NCBI RefSeq assembly: GCF_003688625.1
Contig: NZ_RCWY01000001.1
Location: 434,001 to 498,000, forward strand
Source of the DNA: Sphingomonas sp. PP-CE-3A-406
GTDB lineage: Bacteria > Pseudomonadota > Alphaproteobacteria > Sphingomonadales > Sphingomonadaceae
DNA length: 64,000 nucleotides
Direction: 5' to 3'
A model generated the notes under the pieces. The model had not been told where the DNA came from. It saw nothing but the letters and a program-made list of their open reading frames with translations, and made no database searches. Position numbers and translations under genes: made by a program. Positions 42,333 to 51,400 of this stretch are shown here, piece by piece. Numbering within the stretch: the first letter of the stretch is position 1; each line of letters starts with the position of its first letter.

Positions 42333-42351
42333 GAGAGTTATTTCTCCGGGG

Positions 42352-42804
42352 ATGGCGACACAAGCATCCCCTCGATTGCAGGCGACCCCGCAATCCTACG
42401 CGGTGATCGAGCCGCGGCATGATCGCGAAAGCTTCACGATTTCCGACCTATCGTCCGAGTTCGACGTGACCGCGCGAGCGCTGCGGTTCTACGAGGACGA
42501 GGGCCTGATCGCGCCCGAGCGGCGCGGGACGCAACGTATCTATTCGCACCGCGACCGGGCGCGTCTCGCCTGGATCCTGCGCGGCAAGCGCGTCGGGTTC
42601 AGCCTCGGCGAAATCCGCGAGATGATCGATCTTTACGATCTCGGCGACGGCCGTCGTGCGCAGCGCCAGGTCGTGATCGAGCGCAGCCAGGCGCGGATCG
42701 CGCTGCTGACCGCGCAGAAGCGCGACATCGATCTCGCCATCGACGAACTCACCAGTTTCGTGGCCCTCCTCGAAGTGAGCCGCGCCCAGGACAACCAAGG
42801 ATAA
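42352..42804 (+). CDS. MerR-family regulator (LiuR-like)
   Basis: 150-residue regulator. The winged-helix part reads FTISDLSSEFDVTARALRFY, EDEGLIAPERRGTQRIY and a dimerising coiled coil follows. There are no metal-binding cysteines near the end, unlike metal-responsive MerR proteins; it resembles LiuR, which senses branched-chain acyl-CoA. It lies three bases before the acyl-CoA dehydrogenase, so it probably controls it and itself. Confidence 0.85.
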   Translation: MATQASPRLQATPQSYAVIEPRHDRESFTISDLSSEFDVTARALRFYEDEGLIAPERRGTQRIYSHRDRARLAWILRGKRVGFSLGEIREMIDLYDLGDGRRAQRQVVIERSQARIALLTAQKRDIDLAIDELTSFVALLEVSRAQDNQG

Positions 42805-42807
42805 ACC

Positions 42808-44610
42808 ATGCCCCAGTATACGCCCCCCGTCCGCGACACGCGTTTCGTCCTCGAGCATGTCGTCGGCCTCGATCGCTACAATAACCTCCCCGGCTTCGAT
42901 GCAGCCTCGCCCGACGTCGTCGATGCGGTGCTAGAAGAAGGCGGCAAGTTCGTTGCCGAAGTCCTGTTTCCGCTGAACCTGTCGGGCGACCAGCAGGGCT
43001 GCACGCGGCACGAGGACGGCTCGGTGACGACGCCGGACGGCTTCAAGGAAGCGTATAAGCAGTATGTCGAGAGCGGCTGGGCGACGCTCGGCAACCAGCC
43101 CGAATATGGCGGGCAGGGGATGCCGCACGTCGTCTCGACCGCGTTCCAGGAATACATGATCTCGTCGAACATGGCGTTCGCGATGTACCCCGGGCTCACG
43201 CACGGCGCGATCGCCGCGCTGATCGCCAAGGGGTCGGACGCGCAGAAGGCGATGTACGTGCCGAAGATGGTGTCGGGCGAATGGGGCGGGACGATGAACC
43301 TGACCGAGCCGCAGTGCGGCACCGATCTCGGTCTGATCCGCACCAAGGCCGAGCCGCAGGCGGATGGATCGTACGCGATCACCGGCACGAAGATCTTCAT
43401 CTCGAGCGGCGAGCATGACCTGACCGAGAACATCATCCATCTCGTGCTGGCGAAGACGCCGGGCGCGCCGGACAGCTCGAAGGGCATCTCGCTGTTCGTC
43501 GTGCCGAAGTTCCTCGTCGAGGAAGACGGTTCGCTCGGCTCGCGCAATGGCGTCACCTGCGGGTCGATCGAGCACAAGATGGGCATCCACGCGAATTCGA
43601 CCTGCGTGATGAACTATGATTCGGCGACCGGCTGGCTCGTCGGCGAGGAGATGAAAGGCCTCGCGGCGATGTTCATCATGATGAACGCTGCGCGTCTCGG
43701 CGTCGGTCTCCAGGGTCTCGGCGTGGCCGAAGTCGCGTACCAGAATGCCGTCCAGTACGCGCAGGATCGCCGCCAGGGTCGCGCGCTGACCGGACCGAAG
43801 GAGCCGCAGGAGAAGGCCGACACGCTGTTCGTCCATCCCGACATCCGCCGCATGCTGATGGAAGGCAAGTCGCTGACCGAGGGCCTGCGTGCGCTGATCC
43901 TGTGGACCGCGCTGCAGGCCGATCTCGAGCACCATGCCGAGACCGAGGAAGAGCGCCAGCTGGCCGGCGACATCATCAGCCTGCTGACCCCGGTCATCAA
44001 GGGCTATGGCACCGACATGGGCTATGCGATCGCGACCAACGCACAGCAGGTGTACGGCGGCCACGGCTACATCGCTGAATGGGGCATGGAGCAGTATGTC
44101 CGCGATGCGCGGATCGCGATGATCTACGAGGGCACCAACGGCGTCCAGGCGATGGACCTGGTCGGGCGCAAGCTCGCGCAGAATGGCGGGCGCGGAATCC
44201 AGGCGTTCTTCAAGCTGGTCGCGGACGACGTCGCCGCGGCGAAGGGCGATCCGGCAACGGCGACGTTTGCCGAGGCGCTGGAGAAGGCGAACGGCCAGCT
44301 TCAGGCGGCGACGATGTGGTTCATGGCGAACGGCATGAAGAATCCCGAGAACGTCGGCGCGGGCGCGGTGAGCTACATGCACCTGATGGGAATCGTCGCG
44401 GTCGGCACGATGTGGCTGCGGATGGCGGTCGCTGCGACCAAGCTGAAGGCATCGGGTGAGGGCGAGACCGCGTTCCTCGACGCCAAGCTGCTGACGGCGC
44501 GTTTCTATGCCGAGCGGATCCTGCCGGATGCGGGCGCGCTGCGTCGGAAGATCGAGGGTGGCGCGGAGTCGCTGATGGCACTGCCGCCCGAGATGTTCAT
44601 GGCCGCCTGA
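42808..44610 (+). CDS. Acyl-CoA dehydrogenase with C-terminal domain (DmdC-like)
   Basis: 600-residue FAD enzyme oxidising acyl-CoA to enoyl-CoA. Blocks include GNQPEYGGQGMP, NLTEPQCGTDLGLIRTKAEP, ITGTKIFISSGEHDL, and QVYGGHGYIAEWGMEQYVRDARIAMIYEGTNGVQ (quoted in part: YVRDARIAMIYEGTNGVQ). The extra C-terminal 150 residues are those of long dehydrogenases such as DmdC and AcdB. The substrate could be a medium- or branched-chain acyl-CoA. It is coupled to the MerR gene three bases upstream. Confidence 0.92.
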   Translation: MPQYTPPVRDTRFVLEHVVGLDRYNNLPGFDAASPDVVDAVLEEGGKFVAEVLFPLNLSGDQQGCTRHEDGSVTTPDGFKEAYKQYVESGWATLGNQPEYGGQGMPHVVSTAFQEYMISSNMAFAMYPGLTHGAIAALIAKGSDAQKAMYVPKMVSGEWGGTMNLTEPQCGTDLGLIRTKAEPQADGSYAITGTKIFISSGEHDLTENIIHLVLAKTPGAPDSSKGISLFVVPKFLVEEDGSLGSRNGVTCGSIEHKMGIHANSTCVMNYDSATGWLVGEEMKGLAAMFIMMNAARLGVGLQGLGVAEVAYQNAVQYAQDRRQGRALTGPKEPQEKADTLFVHPDIRRMLMEGKSLTEGLRALILWTALQADLEHHAETEEERQLAGDIISLLTPVIKGYGTDMGYAIATNAQQVYGGHGYIAEWGMEQYVRDARIAMIYEGTNGVQAMDLVGRKLAQNGGRGIQAFFKLVADDVAAAKGDPATATFAEALEKANGQLQAATMWFMANGMKNPENVGAGAVSYMHLMGIVAVGTMWLRMAVAATKLKASGEGETAFLDAKLLTARFYAERILPDAGALRRKIEGGAESLMALPPEMFMAA

Positions 44611-44660
44611 TCGGCGTGATCGGCCTGGGCTCGCGGATGCGGCCCAGGGATGAAACGAAA

Positions 44661-44691
44661 ACGGCCTGCCACCCTTAGCGGTGAGCAGGCC
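44661..44691 (-). terminator. Intrinsic terminator of the minus-strand small gene
   Basis: CGGCCTGC-CACC, six-base loop, GGTG-A-GCAGGCCG. Read on the minus strand, it is followed by TTTTCGTTTC, a proper U-rich tail, so it terminates the gene at 44762; it may also serve the facing acyl-CoA dehydrogenase. Confidence 0.75.
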
Positions 44692-44761
44692 GTATTCGTA
44701 TCGGTCGCAGCGCAGACAGCGCTACGATCACCCGGTAAGCCGCCATGCCGCGGCTGCCGGC

Positions 44762-45031
44762 TTATTCCAGATCGTTCTCGTCAACGACGACGGTGGTTGC
44801 CGACGGCTTGCGCTCGATCGCGGCGAGGCAGGCGTCGATGATGTCGTCGTTGAAGCGGTTGAACAGCTCGATGCCGTCGTCCTCGGGCTCGTCGCCGCTG
44901 AGTTCCTTGAGGACCGCGTATTTCACTGCGAACTCATACTCGTCGCCGTCGAACTCGCCGGTAAATTCGATCTGCTTCTCGACGTCGTTGTCGACGACGC
45001 TCGACTGGTCGATTTCGAGACTGTTTGCCAT
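44762..45031 (-). CDS. DUF1488-like small acidic protein
   Basis: 89-residue acidic protein. Its IEFTGEFDGDEYEFAVKYAVL core resembles DUF1488 proteins, whose function is unknown. AAGGAG lies nine bases before the ATG at 45031, a strong ribosome site, and a terminator follows, so it is expressed as a single gene. Confidence 0.7.
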   Translation of the reverse strand: MANSLEIDQSSVVDNDVEKQIEFTGEFDGDEYEFAVKYAVLKELSGDEPEDDGIELFNRFNDDIIDACLAAIERKPSATTVVVDENDLE

Positions 45032-45160
45032 GCTGGAACTCCTTGGATTCACGCGTCTACTGCCTGCCCTCGGGCAACAGCGCAAGCCGTCGTCTGCCAT
45101 CGCGAACGTCGATGACCGATCGCAATCGATGTCACCGCCTTCGGCTGGATGCGAAGGCGT

Positions 45161-45496
45161 TCAGATCGAGAGATCGCGGCGCCTGATCTCGCCCAACACC
45201 GCCTCGGCAACCGGGTTGCCGATGTCGCCACCCGACTGCCGATACGCGTCGAGCAAGTCTGCATCCGACGCGCCGTGCAACAAGGCGTCGGTTTCGGCCA
45301 TGAAAGTGGCGGCTTCCTGCGCCGCCATCTCGGCCGCATCGTCGCTCGACACCGTTGGCGCGGTACCCGGATCGGGCGCGTGCGCCATCGCGGCGTCCTG
45401 CTTGAAGACGTCGAAAGCCTCGGCGGCTTCGTTACGCTCCACGATGGCGATCTCAAGACGAGTGAACAGGTCGAGCGGCGATGCAGTATTTTCCAT
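45161..45496 (-). CDS. Hypothetical protein
   Basis: 111-residue acidic protein, largely helical, with Ala- and Asp-rich stretches (DDAAEMAAQEAATFMAETDALL). I do not recognise it. It is upstream of the DUF1488-like gene on the same strand, 129 bases apart, so co-expression is possible. No signal peptide or membrane segment. Confidence 0.55.
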   Translation of the reverse strand: MENTASPLDLFTRLEIAIVERNEAAEAFDVFKQDAAMAHAPDPGTAPTVSSDDAAEMAAQEAATFMAETDALLHGASDADLLDAYRQSGGDIGNPVAEAVLGEIRRRDLSI

Positions 45497-45633
45497 GCGA
45501 CCAGCTTATCCGCACTTCGCGGGTCCGAGTAAATGGTGTGCGAGCTCCCTATCCCGCGCGGACGACCGAAAGAGAGACCACCGCATCCAACGCGCGCGCG
45601 CGTCCGTAGCTATGGAGCCTGAGGAGGATCGTC

Positions 45634-45801
45634 ATGGGACATGAATGCTGGCTTCCGGAAGCCGATCGGCAGCTTGTTCAACAATATAAGTCGGGTGTCG
45701 ACGTCGCCGAGATAGCCGAGTCCTTCGGCAGGACGGTCAGCGCGGTGCGCACGCGGGTGGGGACGCTTGGCTTGCAGAGGCGCAAAACGACGAAGGGTTG
45801 A
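45634..45801 (+). CDS. Small helix-turn-helix protein
   Basis: 55-residue protein consisting of a single helix-turn-helix: LPEADRQLVQQYKSGVDVAE, then IAESFGRTVSAVRTRVGTLG. This is the pattern of SANT/Myb-like or resolvase-type three-helix domains that probe DNA. GAGGAGG lies a few bases before the ATG, a near-ideal ribosome site. It converges on the retropepsin-TPR gene. Target unknown. Confidence 0.7.
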   Translation: MGHECWLPEADRQLVQQYKSGVDVAEIAESFGRTVSAVRTRVGTLGLQRRKTTKG

Positions 45802-45814
45802 ACCTTCGAGACGC

Positions 45815-47566
45815 TTATTCGAGCGCGATCCTTTTTGCGCGATCGGCCACATGGGGAGCGATCGCCAATGCCGCGGCCTTGTTGCTTGCGGCCTCGCTTG
45901 CTCTGCCGGCCTTCGCAGCGGCCACGCCGCGCGAATAGAGCGACCAGGCGTTGCGGGGGTTGATCTTCAACGCGGCGTCATAGTCCGCGAGCGCGGCGTC
46001 GAACTCGCCGCGACGAAGTCGGACGAGCCCCCGGCTGTCCAGATACGCCGCATTGCCGGGAATCAGCTTCAGCGCGGCGTTGCAGTCCGACAGCGCCTTG
46101 TCGAGTTCGCGATTAAGCTGGCCACGCGCCCAACACCGTCCGTTCAACGCCGTCGATCGCGCGGCGTCCTCGGGATGTGCTCGAAGCCACTGATCGTAAT
46201 TCACCAGCGCGGCCGCCGGCATCTCGATCCGGTCATACAGTCCCCCGAGTGCCAGCCGACGATCGGAGGAGGGCGCGAGCGACGCATCCGCCGCCTTGAT
46301 ATCCGCGGTCGCGCCATCGCGATCGCCACCACTCAACCGCAGTCCGGCACGGGCAATACGCGCATCTCCATCGCCCGGCGCGAGCGTGATGGCGTGATCG
46401 AGGTCCGACAAGGCTGGCAGCATCTGCCGATTGGCGAGACGGGCCATCGCACGTTGTTGATAATAGCGGGCTTCGTTCGGTGCCATCGCGACCGCCTTGT
46501 CGAAGTCGGCGAGCGCCTCGGTGAGCTTCCGGTTCGACGCGAGGACCGCGCCGCGCCGACTGTAACCGGCGGCATCGGTTGGGTCGGCCCCCTTGTCGGT
46601 CAGATCAATCGCCTTGCCGTCGCCGCCGCGTGCCCCGGACGGCGACAGGCCGAACACGGGTCCGCCTTCATAGGTGAAGAACATCGTCCGGGTCGCATTC
46701 GAGACGAAGATCCGGTGCGTCAGGAAGAAGTCGGCGCCGATCAGCATGTCGGCATCGACCAGGGTCAGTTCGGCGATGCGGATCTTTGGTTTTCTGATGA
46801 CTTCGCCACCGATATCGATCGTGTCGAACGGCGCGTACCACGAGCGCAGCTGGCGTGATCCGATCCCGCTGCTCATGCCATCGGCAACGACGTCCGGCGA
46901 GCTCGGGGTCACGCCCAGGCGCTTGGCCGCCGCCAAGGTCATGACCGACGATGGCGCCCCGGTATCGAACACCGCGCGAACTGCGTGGCCGTTGATGAGG
47001 ACGGTGCCGATGGTGTGCGGCTTGAACGGACCGGTCTCCGACCCGATGAGCTTCACCGTTGATACCGGCCTGTCGCCGGACCAGTAGGCGAGGTTCGCCT
47101 TGCCGCAGTCCTTCGCCACCATCAGCCGTACCATCCCGTGGGGCAGGTCGTATTCGACATCGCGCAGACCGAGGATGTTCTGTCCGAGCAAACCCGCCGT
47201 TCCGGTGTCGCTGCCACCGACGACGAACGAGATTTTGGGGACCGTCACGCCACCCAGTGTCAGGTTCTGGACCATGGCATATCCAGCGGATGCGTCGCCG
47301 TTGATGCCTTTCAACCGGAAATTGCCGGGAAGCGAATCGACTTTCAGTCCGAACTCCGTGGCGGTCGCACGCGCGATCATGCTGTAGAACGCACCGCTGT
47401 CGAGGATCATGCGCGCATCGCGTCCGCCGAATTGTGCGGTCACCATCGGCCGACGGCCTGCCATCGTCACCGGCAGTTCCAGCATCTTGCCGATCTGACA
47501 TGCGGCGGATGCAGGGGCAGGGGCCAGAAGCACGAAAGCAGCAAACGCCAAGGTTTTGAATGCCAT
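45815..47566 (-). CDS. Retropepsin-like aspartic protease with TPR domain
   Basis: 583-residue exported protein. A signal peptide (MAFKTLAFAAFVLLAPAPASA) precedes two retropepsin-like domains: the first with ILDSGAFYSM (about residue 55) and the second with VFDTGAPSSVM (about residue 200). Tetratricopeptide repeats occupy about 345-583 (ALADFDKAVAMAPNEARYY, ALSDCNAALKLIPGNAAYL, ALADYDAALKINPRNAWSL). Having both DSG and DTG in one chain could make an internal pseudo-dimer. Periplasmic processing is likely but the substrate is unknown. ATG 47566 chosen for the signal peptide. Confidence 0.85.
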   Translation of the reverse strand: MAFKTLAFAAFVLLAPAPASAACQIGKMLELPVTMAGRRPMVTAQFGGRDARMILDSGAFYSMIARATATEFGLKVDSLPGNFRLKGINGDASAGYAMVQNLTLGGVTVPKISFVVGGSDTGTAGLLGQNILGLRDVEYDLPHGMVRLMVAKDCGKANLAYWSGDRPVSTVKLIGSETGPFKPHTIGTVLINGHAVRAVFDTGAPSSVMTLAAAKRLGVTPSSPDVVADGMSSGIGSRQLRSWYAPFDTIDIGGEVIRKPKIRIAELTLVDADMLIGADFFLTHRIFVSNATRTMFFTYEGGPVFGLSPSGARGGDGKAIDLTDKGADPTDAAGYSRRGAVLASNRKLTEALADFDKAVAMAPNEARYYQQRAMARLANRQMLPALSDLDHAITLAPGDGDARIARAGLRLSGGDRDGATADIKAADASLAPSSDRRLALGGLYDRIEMPAAALVNYDQWLRAHPEDAARSTALNGRCWARGQLNRELDKALSDCNAALKLIPGNAAYLDSRGLVRLRRGEFDAALADYDAALKINPRNAWSLYSRGVAAAKAGRASEAASNKAAALAIAPHVADRAKRIALE

Positions 47567-47771
47567 ACACCGCCCCTGAAAGACACGCCTGCCGTCGGAA
47601 TTGACCGATGGTGCGCGTGTCATCGCGCGACGACTTCGCAAATGCAATCGGCAGTTTCGCGTGTCTGAAAACGCAGCGACAGGATGAGATCGTTGGTTTT
47701 CGAGCCTGCAACGGGGCTTGATCGTCTCGGCTATGGCCGAAAGCGTCTCGGTACAGGATGTTCCGAAAACG

Positions 47772-47849
<78 letters not shown>

Positions 47850-48062
47850 ACGGCGCTGCGGTTAGGCGTAGTCGGCGGGATGCGCAAGCGCGTTATGATC
47901 TTTGTGTGACACGCCGGTGGCGGATTGCGCAGGGATTGCACAGGCGGGGGGTCCGGGTGCGCGAGGCTGAACGTGTCGATCGCGCGACGATACGAGGTTC
48001 CGATCACGATCTCGCTGTGGCACAGCCGGCCAATGGGTGGCTCATCGACAGCAGCGGCGCGG
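47850..48062. other. Intergenic region upstream of the transglycosylase
   Basis: Together with 47567-47772 this leaves about 500 bases between protein genes, holding only the tRNA-Pro. I see no further gene or clear palindrome. The open frame preceding the transglycosylase ATG has no signal peptide or homology and is taken as untranslated leader. Confidence 0.4.
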
Positions 48063-49079
48063 ATGCGCAGGATTTTCATCGGCGTTATCGCCATGATGGC
48101 GGGGAGCAGCCCCGTGATGGCGCAGGACGATGCCGGGTTCCAGGCGTATATGACGACGCTTCGCCAGCAGGCGCTGGCTGACGGCGTGAGCGCGCGGACC
48201 GCCGCCGCTGTGTTTCCTACGCTGACGCTCAACCAGCGGGTGATCGATCTCGACCGCCAGCAGCCGGGTGCCGCGAACCCCAGCGCGGTGCCGGCGTTTG
48301 CGCCCTACCGGATCCAGCATGTCGATGCGGCGCGGATCGCGCGCGGTCGCCAGAACTATCTCGCACAACGCTCGCGGTTGCAGCGGATCGAACAGACGAC
48401 GGGGGTGCCCGAATCGATCATGGTCGCGATCTGGGGGCATGAGACGAATTACGGCAGCTATACCGGCGATTTCGATCTGCTGCGCTCGCTCGCCAGCCTC
48501 GCCTATGAGGGGCGGCGCCGGTCGCTGTTCGCAGGCGAGTTCATCGCCGGGCTCAAGATGCTCGATCGCGGCGTGACGCGCGACCAGTTGAAGGGGAGTT
48601 GGGCAGGTGCCACCGGCAATCCGCAGTTTCTACCATCGATCTATCTCCGGCTCGCCCGCGACGGCGATGGCGACGGGCGCGCGGACATCTGGAACAGCCC
48701 GGCGGATACGCTCGCCTCGATCGGCAATTACTTCGTCGACGCCGGATGGCGTGCAGGCCAGCCCTGGGGTGTCGCCGTGAACGTACCGGCCGGGTTCGAC
48801 CGGTCGGAAGTCCGCAACCGGCTGGTCTCGCCGCGCTGCCCCCGCGTGTTCGAGCGGCATAGCGGCTGGCGGACGATCGCCGAATGGCGCGCGCTGGGTA
48901 TCTCGCCGCAGGGGCGCAGTCTCCCCGCCGACAGCGTGATGGCAACGCTGCTCGAGCCGGACGGGCAGGGGGCGACCGCGTACCTGCTCACCAGTAACTA
49001 CCGCGTGATACTCGATTACAATTGCTCGAATTTCTACGCGTTGTCCGTCGGACTGCTTGCCGACGCGGTCGAGCGCTAG
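48063..49079 (+). CDS. Lytic murein transglycosylase (MltB-like)
   Basis: 338-residue periplasmic enzyme that cuts peptidoglycan between MurNAc and GlcNAc, forming anhydro ends. Signal peptide MRRIFIGVIAMMAGSSPVMA; catalytic Glu in AIWGHETNYG (about residue 120); GSWAGATGNPQFLPSIY, and DIWNSPADTLASIGNYF complete the family pattern. A peptidoglycan-binding tail is not evident. It precedes dacA, another peptidoglycan enzyme. Confidence 0.93.
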   Translation: MRRIFIGVIAMMAGSSPVMAQDDAGFQAYMTTLRQQALADGVSARTAAAVFPTLTLNQRVIDLDRQQPGAANPSAVPAFAPYRIQHVDAARIARGRQNYLAQRSRLQRIEQTTGVPESIMVAIWGHETNYGSYTGDFDLLRSLASLAYEGRRRSLFAGEFIAGLKMLDRGVTRDQLKGSWAGATGNPQFLPSIYLRLARDGDGDGRADIWNSPADTLASIGNYFVDAGWRAGQPWGVAVNVPAGFDRSEVRNRLVSPRCPRVFERHSGWRTIAEWRALGISPQGRSLPADSVMATLLEPDGQGATAYLLTSNYRVILDYNCSNFYALSVGLLADAVER

Positions 49080-49180
49080 GAATTTTGCGCGCAACGGATA
49101 CGTGACGCGGTCGCCGGGCGCGGCTATGACCTGCATCACATCCTGCCCACGAACTGCCCCTTTTGCTCACGGAATACCCC

Positions 49181-50344
49181 ATGAAGAAGCTGATCGTCGC
49201 ACCGCTCGTCGCCATTGCGCTGGCGCACCCGTCCATCGCCGCCGCGCCGCAGTTCCAGACCGCGGCGCCGATCGCCTACATGGAGGACTTGTCGTCGGGT
49301 GCGGTGCTGTTCGAGCGGGACGCCAATCGCCGCATGCCGCCGGCGTCGCTCGCCAAGATGATGACCGTCTATGTCGCGTTCGACATGGTCAAGAAGGGCG
49401 AACTGAAGCTCGACCAGATGATGGCGGTCCGCCCCGAGACCTGGGCGAAATGGCATGGTCCCTCCGCGGGTTCGACGATGTTCCTGTCGTCGGGTGAGAA
49501 CGTCAGCGTCGCCAATCTGCTGTACGGGATCGTCACGCTGTCGGGCAACGACGCGTGCATCGTGCTGGCCGAGGGTATCTCCGGGTCGGAGCAGGCGTTC
49601 ACCGAGCGGATGAACCGTAAGGCCGCCGAACTGGGACTCAAGGACAGCCATTTCGGCACCGCGAACGGCTGGCCCGACAACGGCGTCACCTATGTCACCG
49701 CGCATGATCTCGCCAAGCTCGCCGCGGCGACGATCACCAACTACCCCGATCTCTACAAGCAATTCTATTCGAAGCGCGATTTCACCTGGGGCAAGACGAT
49801 GGGCGGCAGCGCCATCACCCAGGCGAACCGCGACCCGATCCTCGGTCGCGTCGCCGGTGCCGATGGCCTGAAGACCGGCCACACGGAGGAAGCGGGCTAT
49901 GGCTTCACCGGGTCCGCGATCCAGAACGGCCGCCGCTTGGTGATGGTCGTCGCCGGCCTGACCAGCGCCGGCCAGCGTGCGGAAGAGTCGGTCCGCTTCA
50001 TGGAATGGGGCTTTCGCGCCTGGCAGTCGAAGCCGATCGTCGCGAAGGGCAAGAAGATCGAGACCGCCGCGGTCCAGCTCGGCGACGCATCGTCGGTCGG
50101 CCTCGTCGCTCCCAAGGCGCTGACGGTAACGCTGCCCGCCGGCACGTCGCCGACCATGACCGCCAAAGTGGTGTACGAAGGTCCGATCAAGGCGCCTATC
50201 AAGGCCGGTCAGCATATCGCCGATCTCGTCGTGACGACCTCCGACGGTCTCCAGCAGACGATGCCGCTGGTCGCCGAGAAGGATGTCGCGGTTGCGGGCT
50301 TCTTCGGTCGCGCATGGGCAGGGCTGACCGGCTTCTTCGGCTGA
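49181..50344 (+). CDS. dacA: D-alanyl-D-alanine carboxypeptidase
   Basis: 387-residue low-molecular-weight penicillin-binding protein that trims stem pentapeptides. A signal peptide (MKKLIVAPLVAIALAHPSIA) precedes the three active-site motifs: SLAKMM (SxxK), SGNDACIVLAE (SGN) and LKTGHTEEAG (KTG). A C-terminal beta domain and an amphipathic membrane-anchoring helix (FFGRAWAGLTGFFG) follow. ATG 49181 is preferred over a GTG-like extension at 49163. It leads an operon with holB and metG. Confidence 0.95.
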   Translation: MKKLIVAPLVAIALAHPSIAAAPQFQTAAPIAYMEDLSSGAVLFERDANRRMPPASLAKMMTVYVAFDMVKKGELKLDQMMAVRPETWAKWHGPSAGSTMFLSSGENVSVANLLYGIVTLSGNDACIVLAEGISGSEQAFTERMNRKAAELGLKDSHFGTANGWPDNGVTYVTAHDLAKLAAATITNYPDLYKQFYSKRDFTWGKTMGGSAITQANRDPILGRVAGADGLKTGHTEEAGYGFTGSAIQNGRRLVMVVAGLTSAGQRAEESVRFMEWGFRAWQSKPIVAKGKKIETAAVQLGDASSVGLVAPKALTVTLPAGTSPTMTAKVVYEGPIKAPIKAGQHIADLVVTTSDGLQQTMPLVAEKDVAVAGFFGRAWAGLTGFFG

Positions 50345-50376
50345 TGACCCCGGCGCCGACGGCGTTGCCGGCATGA
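50344..50376 (+). other. 10-codon frame bridging dacA and holB
   Basis: ATG at 50344 shares its A with the dacA stop (TGATG), runs MTPAPTALPA and its stop overlaps the holB ATG at 50373 (ATGA). It looks like a coupling device or the remnant of a lost gene. No evidence of function. Confidence 0.3.
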
Positions 50377-51350
50377 CGCCGATCATCGGCAACACCGCCG
50401 CGCAGGCTGCCTTCATGGCGGCGATGCGCGGCGGTTCGCTGCATCACGCATGGCTGATCGCGGGACCGCAGGGCGTCGGCAAGGCGCGTTTCGCACGCGC
50501 CGCAGCCATGCGTATGCTGGCGGATGCGGCCGACCCGGATGGCGGCTCGACCGACTTTGCGGTTCCCGAGGGAAACAGGACGCGTTCGCTCATGGAGGCC
50601 GGGTCGCATCCCGACTTCCGCATGCTGGCGCGCCTGCCGAAGGACCCAGAGAAGCCCGACCAGGATCTCGCCCGCAGCATTACGATCGCGCAGGTCCGCA
50701 CGCTGCAACCTTTGTTCGCGACCACGCCGTCGATGAGCCCCCGTCGCATGGTCGTGATCGATGCGATCGACGATCTGGAGCGGGGCGGGGCGAATGCGTT
50801 GCTCAAGAACCTCGAGGAACCGCCGGCGGGGACGATCTTCCTACTCGTCAGTCATGCGCCGGGCCGATTGCTCCCCACGATCCGCTCGCGCTGTCGTCTG
50901 CTGCGGTTCGAGGCGCTCTCGGACGGCGAGGTCGCGACCGCGATCCGGACGTTGCAGCCCGATGCGGACGAGAGCGAGGTCGCGGCGCTGGTCCGTGCCA
51001 GCGACGGCGCACCCGGTCGCGCGCTTCGGTATGCCGGGCTCGACATCGCTGCGATCGACGATGCCATCGCCGCGATCGCGCAGGACGGCGACCGCGATAA
51101 CGGACGCCGGCTGAAGCTGGCCAAGGCACTCGGGCTCAAGGCCGCGCAACCCCGCTACGAGGCGTTCCTAGACCGTGCCCCCGCGTTCATCGCCGACGCC
51201 GCACGGACCCGGTCGGGGCCAGCGCTGCGATCCGCACTCGACGCACACGCCGCGGCGCGCGAACTGGCAGGCGCCGCGATCGGCCTGTCGCTCGATGCGC
51301 AGGCCACCGTGTTCGAGATGGCGGGGATCGTCGCGACATTGCGCCACTGA
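50373..51350 (+). CDS. holB: DNA polymerase III delta' subunit
   Basis: 325-residue clamp-loader subunit. HHAWLIAGPQGVGKARFARA is the P-loop-like motif and VVIDAIDDLERGGANALLKNLEEP the characteristic block, with SRCRLLRFEAL following. It helps load the beta clamp. In related genomes thymidylate kinase (tmk) often sits between dacA and holB; here it does not. Confidence 0.93.
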   Translation: MTPIIGNTAAQAAFMAAMRGGSLHHAWLIAGPQGVGKARFARAAAMRMLADAADPDGGSTDFAVPEGNRTRSLMEAGSHPDFRMLARLPKDPEKPDQDLARSITIAQVRTLQPLFATTPSMSPRRMVVIDAIDDLERGGANALLKNLEEPPAGTIFLLVSHAPGRLLPTIRSRCRLLRFEALSDGEVATAIRTLQPDADESEVAALVRASDGAPGRALRYAGLDIAAIDDAIAAIAQDGDRDNGRRLKLAKALGLKAAQPRYEAFLDRAPAFIADAARTRSGPALRSALDAHAAARELAGAAIGLSLDAQATVFEMAGIVATLRH

Positions 51351-51400
51351 TCCGCCCGCGCAGGCTTCACCTGCTCGGAGCGATGTTCTAGGAGCGCGGC

